From Candidatus Thorarchaeota archaeon (lineage in GTDB: Archaea; Asgardarchaeota; Thorarchaeia; Thorarchaeales; Thorarchaeaceae): DNA of 64,000 nt. Both the position numbers and the translations under genes were made by a program. The notes under the pieces are model-generated. The model was not told the origin of the DNA and made no database searches. It saw only the letters and a list, made by a program, of their open reading frames with translations. Shown here piece by piece: positions 34,571 through 42,106 of this stretch (the first letter of the stretch is position 1; the number at the start of each line of letters is the position of its first letter). The stretch covers positions 41,526 through 105,525 of the forward strand of contig JAGXKG010000003.1 of NCBI GenBank assembly GCA_018335335.1. Reading direction: 5' to 3'.

Positions 34571-35443
34571 ATGGAATCTGAAGAACCTCGTCATCTTGTC
34601 TTTGAAAGGTACGTAATCAGTCTAGTCGCTATAACCTGGGCGATTCTCTTCATCGTAATAGCAGCCATAGGGCCACTCGACCTCGGAATAATGGAGCACA
34701 GATCCTCACAATCCGTGATTTGGCAACTTATGGGTCAAGATTTGGCTGACCTGATACTAATCACGCCAATTCTTTTCATTGGTGGTCTAGCTCATTTGTT
34801 GAGAAAGGAATGGGCGAAGTATTTCTTGATTCTCCCTCCGGTGACCCTGATTTACACTGGGCTTACCTATGGAATCGGCCAAGAGTGGAATAATCCGGTA
34901 TATTCGGGCAATATTGAACATTACTTCGGATTACTCATTTTTCTCGTTATTGGCGGTCTCATCCTTGGAATAAGCAGTCTGTCCATGTTTGAACCTGATG
35001 ATGCACCTACATTCAACCCACGGAATCTCAAAATCTATGCGGCAGTGATGTCCGTCCTTCTTCTGCTGTTCGCCATGATGTGGTTGGGCGAGGTGTTCCA
35101 AGTCCTGAATACAGGCGGCACAGAGTCGGGAACTTATGAGAACACACCCAATGTCTTCTGGGTTATCCGCTACTTCGATCTTGGCCTAACTATTCCATTA
35201 GGATTCATTTCATTGTATCTACTACTTACACGCCCCCGAACTGCGTATCCTGTCATTCTGCTTTTCTTTGGCTTCTTTGTAACGTTAGGAACTGCTGTAA
35301 ACGCGATGGGATGGGTGATGTTCTTGAATGGGGATCCCGAATTACAGATTCCTGCCCTCGTGATTTTTGGAATACTTGGGGCGTTGTCTTACGTTGGTCT
35401 TCTTTATCTGGTGAAAGACAAATTACGTAGAATAACGAGTTGA
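34571..35443 (+). CDS. Polytopic membrane protein, unknown
   Basis: A 290-residue protein with about eight transmembrane helices and short loops. The first helix is VISLVAITWAILFIVIAAIG and the last lies near VIFGILGALSYVGLLYLV. No transport or enzyme motif is recognised. The open frame extends back to 34298 inside the MutY gene, but I chose the ATG at 34571 since the extra 91 residues lack a sensible pattern and the start of hydrophobicity fits. The flavodoxin gene follows by 36 bp on the same strand. Confidence 0.65.
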   Translation: MESEEPRHLVFERYVISLVAITWAILFIVIAAIGPLDLGIMEHRSSQSVIWQLMGQDLADLILITPILFIGGLAHLLRKEWAKYFLILPPVTLIYTGLTYGIGQEWNNPVYSGNIEHYFGLLIFLVIGGLILGISSLSMFEPDDAPTFNPRNLKIYAAVMSVLLLLFAMMWLGEVFQVLNTGGTESGTYENTPNVFWVIRYFDLGLTIPLGFISLYLLLTRPRTAYPVILLFFGFFVTLGTAVNAMGWVMFLNGDPELQIPALVIFGILGALSYVGLLYLVKDKLRRITS

Positions 35444-35479
35444 AACCAGAAAGAAAATTGAATATTGGTGACAAGGTAA

Positions 35480-36073
35480 TTGAAAACGCTAATTGCATTC
35501 GGAACAAGGTACGGAGCTACGGCTGACACTGCCGACCTTGTCGCAACGGGACTAAGGGAAGAGGGAATTGAAACCGATGTTGTTAATCTGAAACGCTAGG
35601 ATGTTGACGATCTTTCTGTCTACGATATGGTTGTCATAGGAAGCGGCATAAAAGCCTCAAGGTGGACCAAAGAACCCGACCAATTCCTTAAAGACCACAA
35701 AGAGGAACTACAATCGAAAATTACAGCTCTATTTGTTTCCTCAGGTTCCTGGCCATTTACTACTGGCGATGGAGAGATGGGAGCCGAACAAGAAGGTGGA
35801 CTTTACTCGAAGCTTGGTGTCAACAAAGAAGAAGCGTACCAACAGTATGTTGTTGATAAGGCAAATGAGCATGGCTTGAACCCGGATTCAATCGAAGTTT
35901 TTGGTGGCTTCTGGGATTTCGATGCTATGGGTTTCCTGTGGAGGTTGCTCTTACGAGGCCTTCGAAAGGATCTGGAGGCTCAGGGCGTTGATACCGACAA
36001 GCCCTATGATAACCGTGATTTGGATAGAATACGGGAATGGGCTGAGGAACTTGCGTCTCTGCTTAAAAGCTAG
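35480..36073 (+). pseudogene. Flavodoxin gene with in-frame TAG codon
   Basis: A complete flavodoxin of about 197 residues can be read if one TAG codon at 35597-35599 is passed. From the TTG at 35480 the chain starts KTLIAFGTRYGATADTAD, where GTRYGATADT is the FMN phosphate loop. It stops at TAG after VVNLKR, and resumes in the same frame with DVDDLSVYDMVVIGSGIKAS. A single C-to-T change of CAG (Gln) would explain the TAG. The rest (SSGSWPFTTGDGEM, then VFGGFWDFDAMGFLWRLLLR) resembles HemG/protoporphyrinogen-oxidase-type flavodoxins. So it is a recent nonsense mutation, a sequence error, or less likely a recoded TAG. Confidence 0.75.
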
Positions 36074-36114
36074 AAGGTAAGATTGCCAAAGCTGGAAGAA
36101 ACAAGCAACGAAAT

Positions 36115-36122
36115 CATATAAG
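36115..36122 (+). promoter_or_regulatory. TATA box of the secreted HTSHG-protein gene
   Basis: CATATAAG about 33-40 bases upstream of the ATG at 36155. AGAAGGG just ahead of the ATG is a possible SD. Confidence 0.45.
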
Positions 36123-36154
36123 CCCCCATCAATTCAACTAGAAGGGTTTACAAT

Positions 36155-37162
36155 ATGCGGCACGCCATCCCCTCAAGAAAGATAGCTATTGTTCTACTTA
36201 CATGTCTTGCATTTTCGCTACTACTCGAGCAGTCTGCATTTGCTTCTCTTTCTACCGTTCAGTTCTCGGGAGGTCTTGTGGCAGACCATGAATGCATTTC
36301 TCTTGATGAAATCCCTGATGAATGGCTTGAGCAAGCCAAATCTAACTTGAAGATACACTATGCTCACACAAGTCATGGTGGACAGATTACAACAGGGCTT
36401 CAACGGATTGAGTCTGCAAACGCTACTTTCAGTTGTGCAATAGGTTCTGGCAATCTCCCCGCCGAAGAGGGGGCACTCTGTATGCTTGATGGGAACCCTC
36501 CACATAGCTACATTACGCCAGAACTTTACTGGTCAACTGCAGACGGGCTATCCACAACACAGAACACCCTCGATAGCAATCCGACATTGACCATCTCACT
36601 TTGGTCTTGGTGTTGTCAGCTCAATCACTATTCCAGTTCAGAAGTGCAGAATTACCTTGATGCGATGACTTCTTTGGAGAACGACAATCCCGATGTGACG
36701 TTCATCTACATGACCGGTAACGCTCAGAGTGGTGGTTCAGATGGCTATACTCGCTGGCGGAACAATGAAATGATTCGCCAATATTGTATTGAAAACAACA
36801 AGGTGCTCTTTGACTTCGCTGACTTGGATTGCTGGTACGAAGGAGAGCATAGTACCTATGAACACACAGATGGTGGGGAAACTTACGATGTTCCCCTTGA
36901 ACATGAGGAATTCAACGGTAACGAAGCAGGTCACACAACCTACAGCAGCTGCGAGCAGAAAGGTAAAGCATTCTGGTGGTTAATGGCCCAGCTCGCAGGC
37001 TGGTCCACAGAAACAAGCTCCACTACAACATCACCGACAACGACAACAACTACTCCTGATGGTGCTTCCACCGAATTAGATTACATAATGTTGTTAGGAA
37101 TCGGCGGGGCCATTGGGGGTATCATGGTTGTGGTTGTAGTTATCTTACACCAACGGGATTAG
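36155..37162 (+). CDS. Secreted, membrane-anchored protein with HTSHG motif
   Basis: A 335-residue protein. It has a signal peptide ([20 protein letters not shown]), a soluble domain of about 250 residues, a threonine-rich linker ([12 protein letters not shown], near 288) and a C-terminal helix ([20 protein letters not shown]) with a short basic tail. The soluble domain has the striking blocks [38 protein letters not shown] and [14 protein letters not shown]. The His and Gly residues and the strand order suggest an SGNH-like or similar hydrolase on the cell surface, but I am not sure of the family. It probably stands alone. Confidence 0.65.
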   Translation: MRHAIPSRKIAIVLLTCLAFSLLLEQSAFASLSTVQFSGGLVADHECISLDEIPDEWLEQAKSNLKIHYAHTSHGGQITTGLQRIESANATFSCAIGSGNLPAEEGALCMLDGNPPHSYITPELYWSTADGLSTTQNTLDSNPTLTISLWSWCCQLNHYSSSEVQNYLDAMTSLENDNPDVTFIYMTGNAQSGGSDGYTRWRNNEMIRQYCIENNKVLFDFADLDCWYEGEHSTYEHTDGGETYDVPLEHEEFNGNEAGHTTYSSCEQKGKAFWWLMAQLAGWSTETSSTTTSPTTTTTTPDGASTELDYIMLLGIGGAIGGIMVVVVVILHQRD

Positions 37163-37202
37163 ATCGTACCGCTAGGGAAATGGCAAAAAACCGGGGGCGA
37201 TG

Positions 37203-37520
37203 TCAGGAAATCGCATCTACCTTGTCTTCCATTTCTCGTCTCTTATCTCTTCGGTCATCAATCCGAAGCAAAGTAGAGACCCTTTCTGCACCAGCAGTGA
37301 ACATCCTCTCGTGTGCCGCTTTTGTGACTTCCATGATTTGATCGATGCTATCGGCTTCAATTATTGAGCTCATTGGCGTATGCTGAACACGTATTCCTGG
37401 AAAAGAATCGATCTCATTCACCGATTCTTTGACATACGAGCTCAGGCTGGTACCGACTCCAAATGGCGCAATTACGAGCTCTGCAATGACTTTGGTTGAT
37501 TTAGACTGCTCTTCTGACAT
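37203..37520 (-). CDS. MTH1187/YkoF-type thiamine-binding protein
   Basis: A 105-residue protein of the thiamine-binding family (PF01910 type). The chain VIAELVIAPFGVGTSLSSYV, then IRVQHTPMSSIIEADSIDQI and AHERMFTAGAERVSTLLRID matches the ferredoxin-like fold and ligand site of that family. Members of this family form small oligomers that bind thiamine or related compounds; the role in the cell is unclear. It is divergent from the methyltransferase gene at 37689. Confidence 0.85.
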   Translation of the reverse strand: MSEEQSKSTKVIAELVIAPFGVGTSLSSYVKESVNEIDSFPGIRVQHTPMSSIIEADSIDQIMEVTKAAHERMFTAGAERVSTLLRIDDRRDKRREMEDKVDAIS

Positions 37521-37688
37521 TTTCTTTCCTCAGCATATTTTGAGCAATTGTGCCCATAGAATTTTTTCCTTCTTCTAGATTCAAACACACAAAGCTAGCT
37601 TCACACATTATCTTTTCAAGGCGAGTATTCGAAAGATACCCCTTGCCTCAATAACGCTTTTCTTCTTTGATAGACTACTTCCTGTTGA

Positions 37689-38516
37689 ATGGGGCAGAGA
37701 TTGTTGCCTATACGACAGAAAGACAATGATGCATTTGACGAAGCAGAGGCTGTGCCATTCACTGCGCGGCTTATCGCATATCAGCGCGCACAGGAATACA
37801 AACGTGAAGACCCGCTCATTTCAGACCCTTTCGCAGAACGACTAGCAGGCGATTTGGAGGACTATCTTAGTAAACACAAACGGTACACTCGAATGGATTA
37901 CCCAATCATACGAGCATACTACCTTGAAAACGAGCTACTGGCACCATGGTGTAAAGACCACAGCAAATCTCAGATAGTCCTCCTTGGAGCGGGATTTGAT
38001 ACCCGGGCGTATCGATTTACCCCCCTCAATGAAGGGAACCACACTGTCTTCGAAATTGATTTCCCAATTGTCATCGATTACAAAGACGAAATTATGTATA
38101 ATGAAGAACCACTATGCAATATCGTCCGTACTCCTGCTGATTTGTCTATTCCAAGCTGGAAATCTCAGCTGATTGACGGTGGATTCTCATCCAAGATTCC
38201 AACCTTCTGGATACTGGAAGGAACTGGATACTACCTACCTAGAGAAGCATTTGTTTCTGTATTGGAAACAGCAGCCACCATGAGCCCGGAGGATAGTGAG
38301 ATTTTCGTTGATGTTTGCGTACGAGCTTTGGCTGAAGTCAGCTTTGGCGCATTCATGATGCATTTCAAGTGGGGAATCAATCCAGAGGGAATCCAACCCC
38401 TCTTTGCTGAAAACGGGTGGTCTGTAAATTACTCGTTTGCGGACGACCATGATCGAGGAAGAGATGTTGGTCAGAAGGGCCATCTTTTCGTTCACGGAGA
38501 CCGATTTTCAGGTTGA
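37689..38516 (+). CDS. Leucine-carboxyl-methyltransferase-like SAM methyltransferase
   Basis: A 275-residue enzyme of the LCMT/PPM1 family (the TIGR00027-type branch). The N-terminal block AVPFTARLIAYQRAQEYKR and DPLISDPFAERLAG are followed by motif I IVLLGAGFDTRAYRF and VFEIDFP, where the acid binds SAM ribose. Bacterial relatives methylate small O-acceptors in polyketide or other pathways; the eukaryotic relative methylates a protein C-terminus. Which applies here is unknown. Confidence 0.85.
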   Translation: MGQRLLPIRQKDNDAFDEAEAVPFTARLIAYQRAQEYKREDPLISDPFAERLAGDLEDYLSKHKRYTRMDYPIIRAYYLENELLAPWCKDHSKSQIVLLGAGFDTRAYRFTPLNEGNHTVFEIDFPIVIDYKDEIMYNEEPLCNIVRTPADLSIPSWKSQLIDGGFSSKIPTFWILEGTGYYLPREAFVSVLETAATMSPEDSEIFVDVCVRALAEVSFGAFMMHFKWGINPEGIQPLFAENGWSVNYSFADDHDRGRDVGQKGHLFVHGDRFSG

Positions 38517-38569
38517 TGATTGTACATTTGTTCCAGCGCCATCTCTCAGTAACTGATGATTCATCAATA

Positions 38570-39013
38570 CTATTCACGGCCAATACCGACCTGAACAGGC
38601 ATGGATTGTCCCCTGACTTCTGCGATTCTGGCTAAAAAGCCTCCAATTGCACCACTGAAGAACCAGATTTCATATGGTTGCGTTAGGACTTGATTTTCTA
38701 AGAAAGATAACTGAGCGAGTATGATTTGAAGAACCAGATTTGCGGTGTATGCGAGTGCTAGGAAGAGTACACCTGCAAGCATGCCTCGTACCAATGCACA
38801 AATGCGGTATTTCAGACTACACCCTCCGCCAACAAGCTTCTGATAGGTAATGGGGACAACAAGAACCGGTATGCCAATTAGGAATACCAATGAATATGCA
38901 TTATGGCTGAAGAACTGCATTGAGAAGAGTCCTGTAACCGTGAGAATGAGGTAAATCGGAGTCCAATACTTGAGAATCCATAACCAGCTTCGGGCGGCGC
39001 TTATGTTGTTCAA
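38570..39013 (-). CDS. Four-helix membrane protein, unknown
   Basis: A 147-residue protein with four hydrophobic segments (about 14-30, 35-55, 70-95 and 118-135). A conserved-looking short loop, GGGCSLKYRICALVRGM, separates the second and third. No family recognised. The start is a TTG at 39013, only 11 bp from the start of the divergent small frame at 39025, which is too close for two independent promoters; one of the two starts may be wrong. Confidence 0.6.
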   Translation of the reverse strand: MNNISAARSWLWILKYWTPIYLILTVTGLFSMQFFSHNAYSLVFLIGIPVLVVPITYQKLVGGGCSLKYRICALVRGMLAGVLFLALAYTANLVLQIILAQLSFLENQVLTQPYEIWFFSGAIGGFLARIAEVRGQSMPVQVGIGRE

Positions 39014-39024
39014 AAGGAGTCACT

Positions 39025-39262
39025 ATGCATGATTTTTATCAAATTGCTAATTATATGTTGGATGTGGCAACAATTATGGGCTCCACTTCTTGGCGAGATT
39101 CGACAGTCCTTGAAGAGGTAAAAGCGAAGCTATCGAGAAACCCGTGAAAGAGTCTCTTCCTCGATTGCTGCCACTATGAGGAGAGACGGTATCGAGTCTC
39201 TAATGACTTCTGACCAGACGACCGAGCGAATTGACAGCATCAGAGTATTCGACCCAATTTAA
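39025..39262 (+). pseudogene. Small gene with probable frameshift (about 78 aa)
   Basis: From the ATG at 39025, which has GGAG five bases ahead, 40 codons read MHDFYQIANYMLDVATIM then STSWRDSTVLEEVKAKLSRN before a TGA. Directly at the AAACCC run near 39136-39142 the next frame takes over and reads TRERVSSSIAATMRRDGI then ESLMTSDQTTERIDSI down to TAA at 39260-39262. Dropping one base from the run joins both parts into one helical, charged protein. This may be a sequencing slip, a real mutation, or a programmed +1 shift. I do not recognise the product. Confidence 0.45.
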
Positions 39263-39294
39263 CAAAGGCGGTACAAATAATGCCCTTTTTCCAT

Positions 39295-39525
39295 CTACGA
39301 TTGTTCTCCTTGACATAAATAGAGTGGCCTCCTCATATCATGAAGGTTCGGAATCTTTTTGCATAGATTCTTCTTTCTCAGTTTTCTCAGATTCCGAGTC
39401 ACAGTGCGTAGTGGAATGCTGAGATTGTCGCTTATCTCCTTAGGACTCATAGGTCCCTCCTCTTCTAGGCCTTGCAGTATCACAATTTCACGTTCGGTAA
39501 ATGATTCAGCTGTCATCTCTTTCAC
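39295..39525 (-). CDS. Small winged-helix transcription regulator
   Basis: A 76-residue DNA-binding protein that is almost only a winged helix. The helix-turn-helix reads GPMSPKEISDNLSIPLRTVT, followed by the basic wing region RNLRKLRKKNLCKKI. It resembles MarR/ArsR-like archaeal regulators of minimal size, without an effector domain. The start is GTG 39525 or ATG 39516; AGAGGTGA lies ahead of the latter. Its target is unknown; the neighbouring small frames are candidates. Confidence 0.78.
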   Translation of the reverse strand: MKEMTAESFTEREIVILQGLEEEGPMSPKEISDNLSIPLRTVTRNLRKLRKKNLCKKIPNLHDMRRPLYLCQGEQS

Positions 39526-39582
39526 CTCTTGATGGAATATTCAGCTGTGAAATGCGCCAACTCGAGAGGATTGTATTTGGTA

Positions 39583-40410
39583 TCACAGCAGTTCACTCCC
39601 TTCTGGCGCTAGTTCTTTGTAGTGTTGCATGTTGTCAGGAATGTAGGCCTCTAGGAAGGTATCCACTATCTGATCTTCATCGCGGTATACTCCATACTGC
39701 TCAAAGTACTTCAACAGGTTCCTAATGTCTCGGTAGAGAAGGGCTTCTACCTTGTGCATGGAGCAGTAGGTGTCAACCTTGTAGGCCTGAGGAACATCGA
39801 TAATCCATGGATTATCCTTCCACCAAAGAATGTTGAATGGACTGAGATCACCATGAACGTAGTTTACTTCTCGATAGAAGAGATAATACTGTTCTAGAAT
39901 CTCATCTAAAGCCTCATTGGGCCTGTCAAGTACGACATCATTCAGCTGCGGTGCTGGATTGGTACCCTCACCGACAAATCTCATCGTGAGATAGTTGCCT
40001 ACTCTTGAAATCGGTGTTGGAACCCTGATTCCAGCTTGGAAACTGTTCCAGAGAAGATCGAACTCTTTCACAGCTAATGCTTCCATTTTTCCCTGTGCAA
40101 AGGCTCCTCTCTTCTTCGAAGCTTGGGCACTATTCCACAGCCTGTATGCCTTGAGGATGATAGGATGTCCTTTCCACCCTGCCAAGAAGATTGAAGCCTC
40201 CTTTCCAGCAGCGATTTGATAACTTACTCTGGTCGCTAGGCCGAAACTGATAGCATGTTGTCTAACAGTGTCGAGGGTCAGCTCATGAATAGCAACGTAT
40301 TTTCCTCTGCGGCCACCTCTCTGTTGTTTCCGTTTTCTAAGTATGGCACTTCCCTTGTCGGGATTGAATTTCTCGATTGGCATTTTGTTGTATTTCTTGT
40401 TTGGTTTCAC
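39583..40410 (-). CDS. rio1: RIO1-type atypical protein kinase
   Basis: A 275-residue RIO kinase, the archaeal and eukaryotic family that acts in small ribosomal subunit maturation. The ATP loop with the lysine region is AAGKEASIFLAGWKGHPIILK, the catalytic loop is YVHGDLSPFNILWW, and the metal-binding loop is WIIDVPQAY. The IDVPQ form and the lack of the N-terminal winged helix of RIO2 favour RIO1. The basic N-terminus (KRKQQRGGRRGKY) is usual. The start is GTG 40410 or ATG 40383. It stands alone on the minus strand. Confidence 0.87.
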   Translation of the reverse strand: MKPNKKYNKMPIEKFNPDKGSAILRKRKQQRGGRRGKYVAIHELTLDTVRQHAISFGLATRVSYQIAAGKEASIFLAGWKGHPIILKAYRLWNSAQASKKRGAFAQGKMEALAVKEFDLLWNSFQAGIRVPTPISRVGNYLTMRFVGEGTNPAPQLNDVVLDRPNEALDEILEQYYLFYREVNYVHGDLSPFNILWWKDNPWIIDVPQAYKVDTYCSMHKVEALLYRDIRNLLKYFEQYGVYRDEDQIVDTFLEAYIPDNMQHYKELAPEGSELL

Positions 40411-40749
40411 ACGTGATCATATTCAGTAGCGCAATAGTAACGAGAAGATGTCTCTAGAATGGTGTAGGCTGCTGAAGCCCATCTGACACCACGTGTGAGA
40501 ATATCAAAGTAGCAACACAAGCAAGAAGCAGCAGTGAACCTCTAGTTCACGGCAACACCAGTGCAGACATCAACCGATTCCGAAATAGCATTAATTCTAA
40601 CAACCATCATTATCTGCACCTCCGTGTTCTATTCATTCGAATCGAGGAGGCCGTGGTTTCCCATATATGCATTTTGGTCAGAGCCACTCTCTCCTCTGAG
40701 GATTTGTCGTTTCCTAGATACACTCAAATGGATAGAAACTGGATAACAT
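40411..40749. other. Intergenic region with no gene seen
   Basis: A stretch of 339 bp between the divergent rio1 gene and the SnoaL-like gene. Short open frames exist in it, but none has an SD, a family-like pattern or composition like the neighbours. It should contain the promoters of both genes; no clear TATA box stands out. Confidence 0.45.
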
Positions 40750-41142
40750 GTGGAAGGCGAAGGAGCAGTGCCTGCTATCGATCCAAAATCAATAGCTCTC
40801 GAGTTCAATAATCTAATTAATGAGCAGGACTTGAAGGGACTCGCTTCATTGATGACAGAAGACCATTCCTTTATCGATACTGCGGGAGATATTGCTAAAG
40901 GTAAGAACGTCATGCTAGAGGGCTGGGTCGAGTTCTTCGATAATTATCCCGATTATAGGAACGTTTTCTCTCGTGTCATTGCCAAGGACGACCTTGTGAT
41001 TATGGTTGGCCATTCGGAATCCTCTGAGGGAATTCTTGATGGACCTGCGTTGTGGACCGCCAAGATCCGGGATGGTCTCGTAGCTCAATGGCGAGTGTAT
41101 GAAGACACTGAAGAGAACCGGGAACTACTTGGCATTGATTAA
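40750..41142 (+). CDS. SnoaL/NTF2-like protein
   Basis: A 130-residue protein of the NTF2-like cone fold. It has the order helix, helix, beta sheet: IALEFNNLINEQDLKGLASL then MTEDHSFIDTAG, AKGKNVMLEGWVEFFDNYPD, and the strands VFSRVIAKDDLVIMVGHSES and TAKIRDGLVAQWRVYED. In this family such small proteins bind or turn over hydrophobic small molecules; no specific residue reveals the ligand. The start is a GTG at 40750. Confidence 0.8.
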   Translation: MEGEGAVPAIDPKSIALEFNNLINEQDLKGLASLMTEDHSFIDTAGDIAKGKNVMLEGWVEFFDNYPDYRNVFSRVIAKDDLVIMVGHSESSEGILDGPALWTAKIRDGLVAQWRVYEDTEENRELLGID

Positions 41143-41234
41143 CAAAACCATCTATTTCTGCTTCCCAACGTTATTATTACTGCGAATGAGATGCCATTCG
41201 TGTTCGTAATTAGCCCGAAGGTGTTGATTCAACA

Positions 41235-41462
41235 ATGACTCCTGACATTAAGAAGACTGGAAGATACGAAAATCGAGAGAAATTTAGATTTTGGTCGGGT
41301 GAAATCAGGGATAATTTTGTCTCAATACGTTTCGGGAATATCGGAACAAAAGGACACTGTTCCACCAAAGAATTTCCAAGCCGGGCTGCAGCTGAAGCAT
41401 TTCTTGAAAAGCGGAAAGAGGAGAAAATAGCTGAAGCATTTTCTCCCGTAGAAGACGCCTAG
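41235..41462 (+). CDS. Standalone WGR-domain protein
   Basis: A 75-residue protein that is a single WGR domain. The core FRFWSGEIRDNFVSIRFGNI then GTKGHCSTKEFPSRAAAEAF matches the WGR pattern, with RFGNIGTKG in place of the usual W-G-R-I-G. In PARPs and in some bacterial proteins this domain binds nucleic acid ends. Here it is not fused to any enzyme. It is probably cytosolic and may act through a partner. Confidence 0.75.
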   Translation: MTPDIKKTGRYENREKFRFWSGEIRDNFVSIRFGNIGTKGHCSTKEFPSRAAAEAFLEKRKEEKIAEAFSPVEDA

Positions 41463-41568
41463 AATTCCGCCATATAATTGGCAGCTTCCAGGTCGCTGCG
41501 TTATGATGAATTGATTTTCACTACTGTTGCCAATACTTTTACGAATTGGTATCGGTTTTTCTAACACC

Positions 41569-41988
41569 ATGAAAAGTCATACTAAGTATCTGACATTTAA
41601 CGTGCCGAAGCGAATGGATTTCATCCACATGACGCCCCAGGTTCAGAAGACTGTCGAAGAAAGCGGTATCCAGGAAGGCCTATGTCTTGTGAATCCCATG
41701 CATATCACCGCGTCTGTATTCATAAACGACAACGAGAGCGGCCTTCACGAAGACTACAAACGGTGGCTTGAAGATCTTGCTCCTCATGAGCCAATCAGTC
41801 AGTATAAGCACAACCGAACCGGTGAAGACAACGGCGATGCGCATCTCAAGCGCCAAGTGATGGGCCGTGAAGTCGTTGTCGCCATAACTGATGGCAAGCT
41901 TGACCTAGGTACTTGGGAGCGAATTTTCTACGGTGAATTTGATGGGCGTCGGCCAAAGCGCGTCCTCATCAAGATAATCGGTGAATAA
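41569..41988 (+). CDS. YjbQ/UPF0047 family protein
   Basis: A 139-residue protein of the YjbQ family, some members of which have weak thiamine-phosphate synthase activity. The typical blocks are present: [20 protein letters not shown], the loop [19 protein letters not shown] with the conserved histidines, and [20 protein letters not shown] near the end. I chose the ATG at 41569 because the family starts at this point ([16 protein letters not shown]); the longer frame from 41527 is unsupported. Confidence 0.87.
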   Translation: MKSHTKYLTFNVPKRMDFIHMTPQVQKTVEESGIQEGLCLVNPMHITASVFINDNESGLHEDYKRWLEDLAPHEPISQYKHNRTGEDNGDAHLKRQVMGREVVVAITDGKLDLGTWERIFYGEFDGRRPKRVLIKIIGE

Positions 41989-42038
41989 AATAGCGCCTAC
42001 TGAATACTCGTAGAGTGCAACCACAAAAAACAGGAAAA

Positions 42039-42104
42039 GAACACGCCCGGTCAGGGATTGCTGAATCCCCGTTGCCGGGTCATGTTCGTTCCAATCAGAT
42101 TGGA
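42039..42104. terminator. Nested hairpins between convergent genes
   Basis: An outer imperfect stem pairs GAACACGCCCGG (42039-42050) with CCGGGTCATGTTC (42075-42087) and encloses an inner perfect stem GGGATT/AATCCC (42054-42059 with 42064-42069). A second short palindrome, TCCAATCAGATTGGA, follows at 42090-42104. The position between the stops of the YjbQ gene and the giant FG-GAP gene suggests a two-way terminator. Confidence 0.5.
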
Positions 42105-42106
42105 TT

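Noticed and set aside
35597..35599. TAG as a pyrrolysine codon
   Set aside because: No methylamine methyltransferase or pyl gene is in view, and a CAG-to-TAG change is simpler.
40561..40746. Open frame of 61 codons upstream of the SnoaL-like gene
   Set aside because: No SD, and codon choice and composition are unlike the neighbours.
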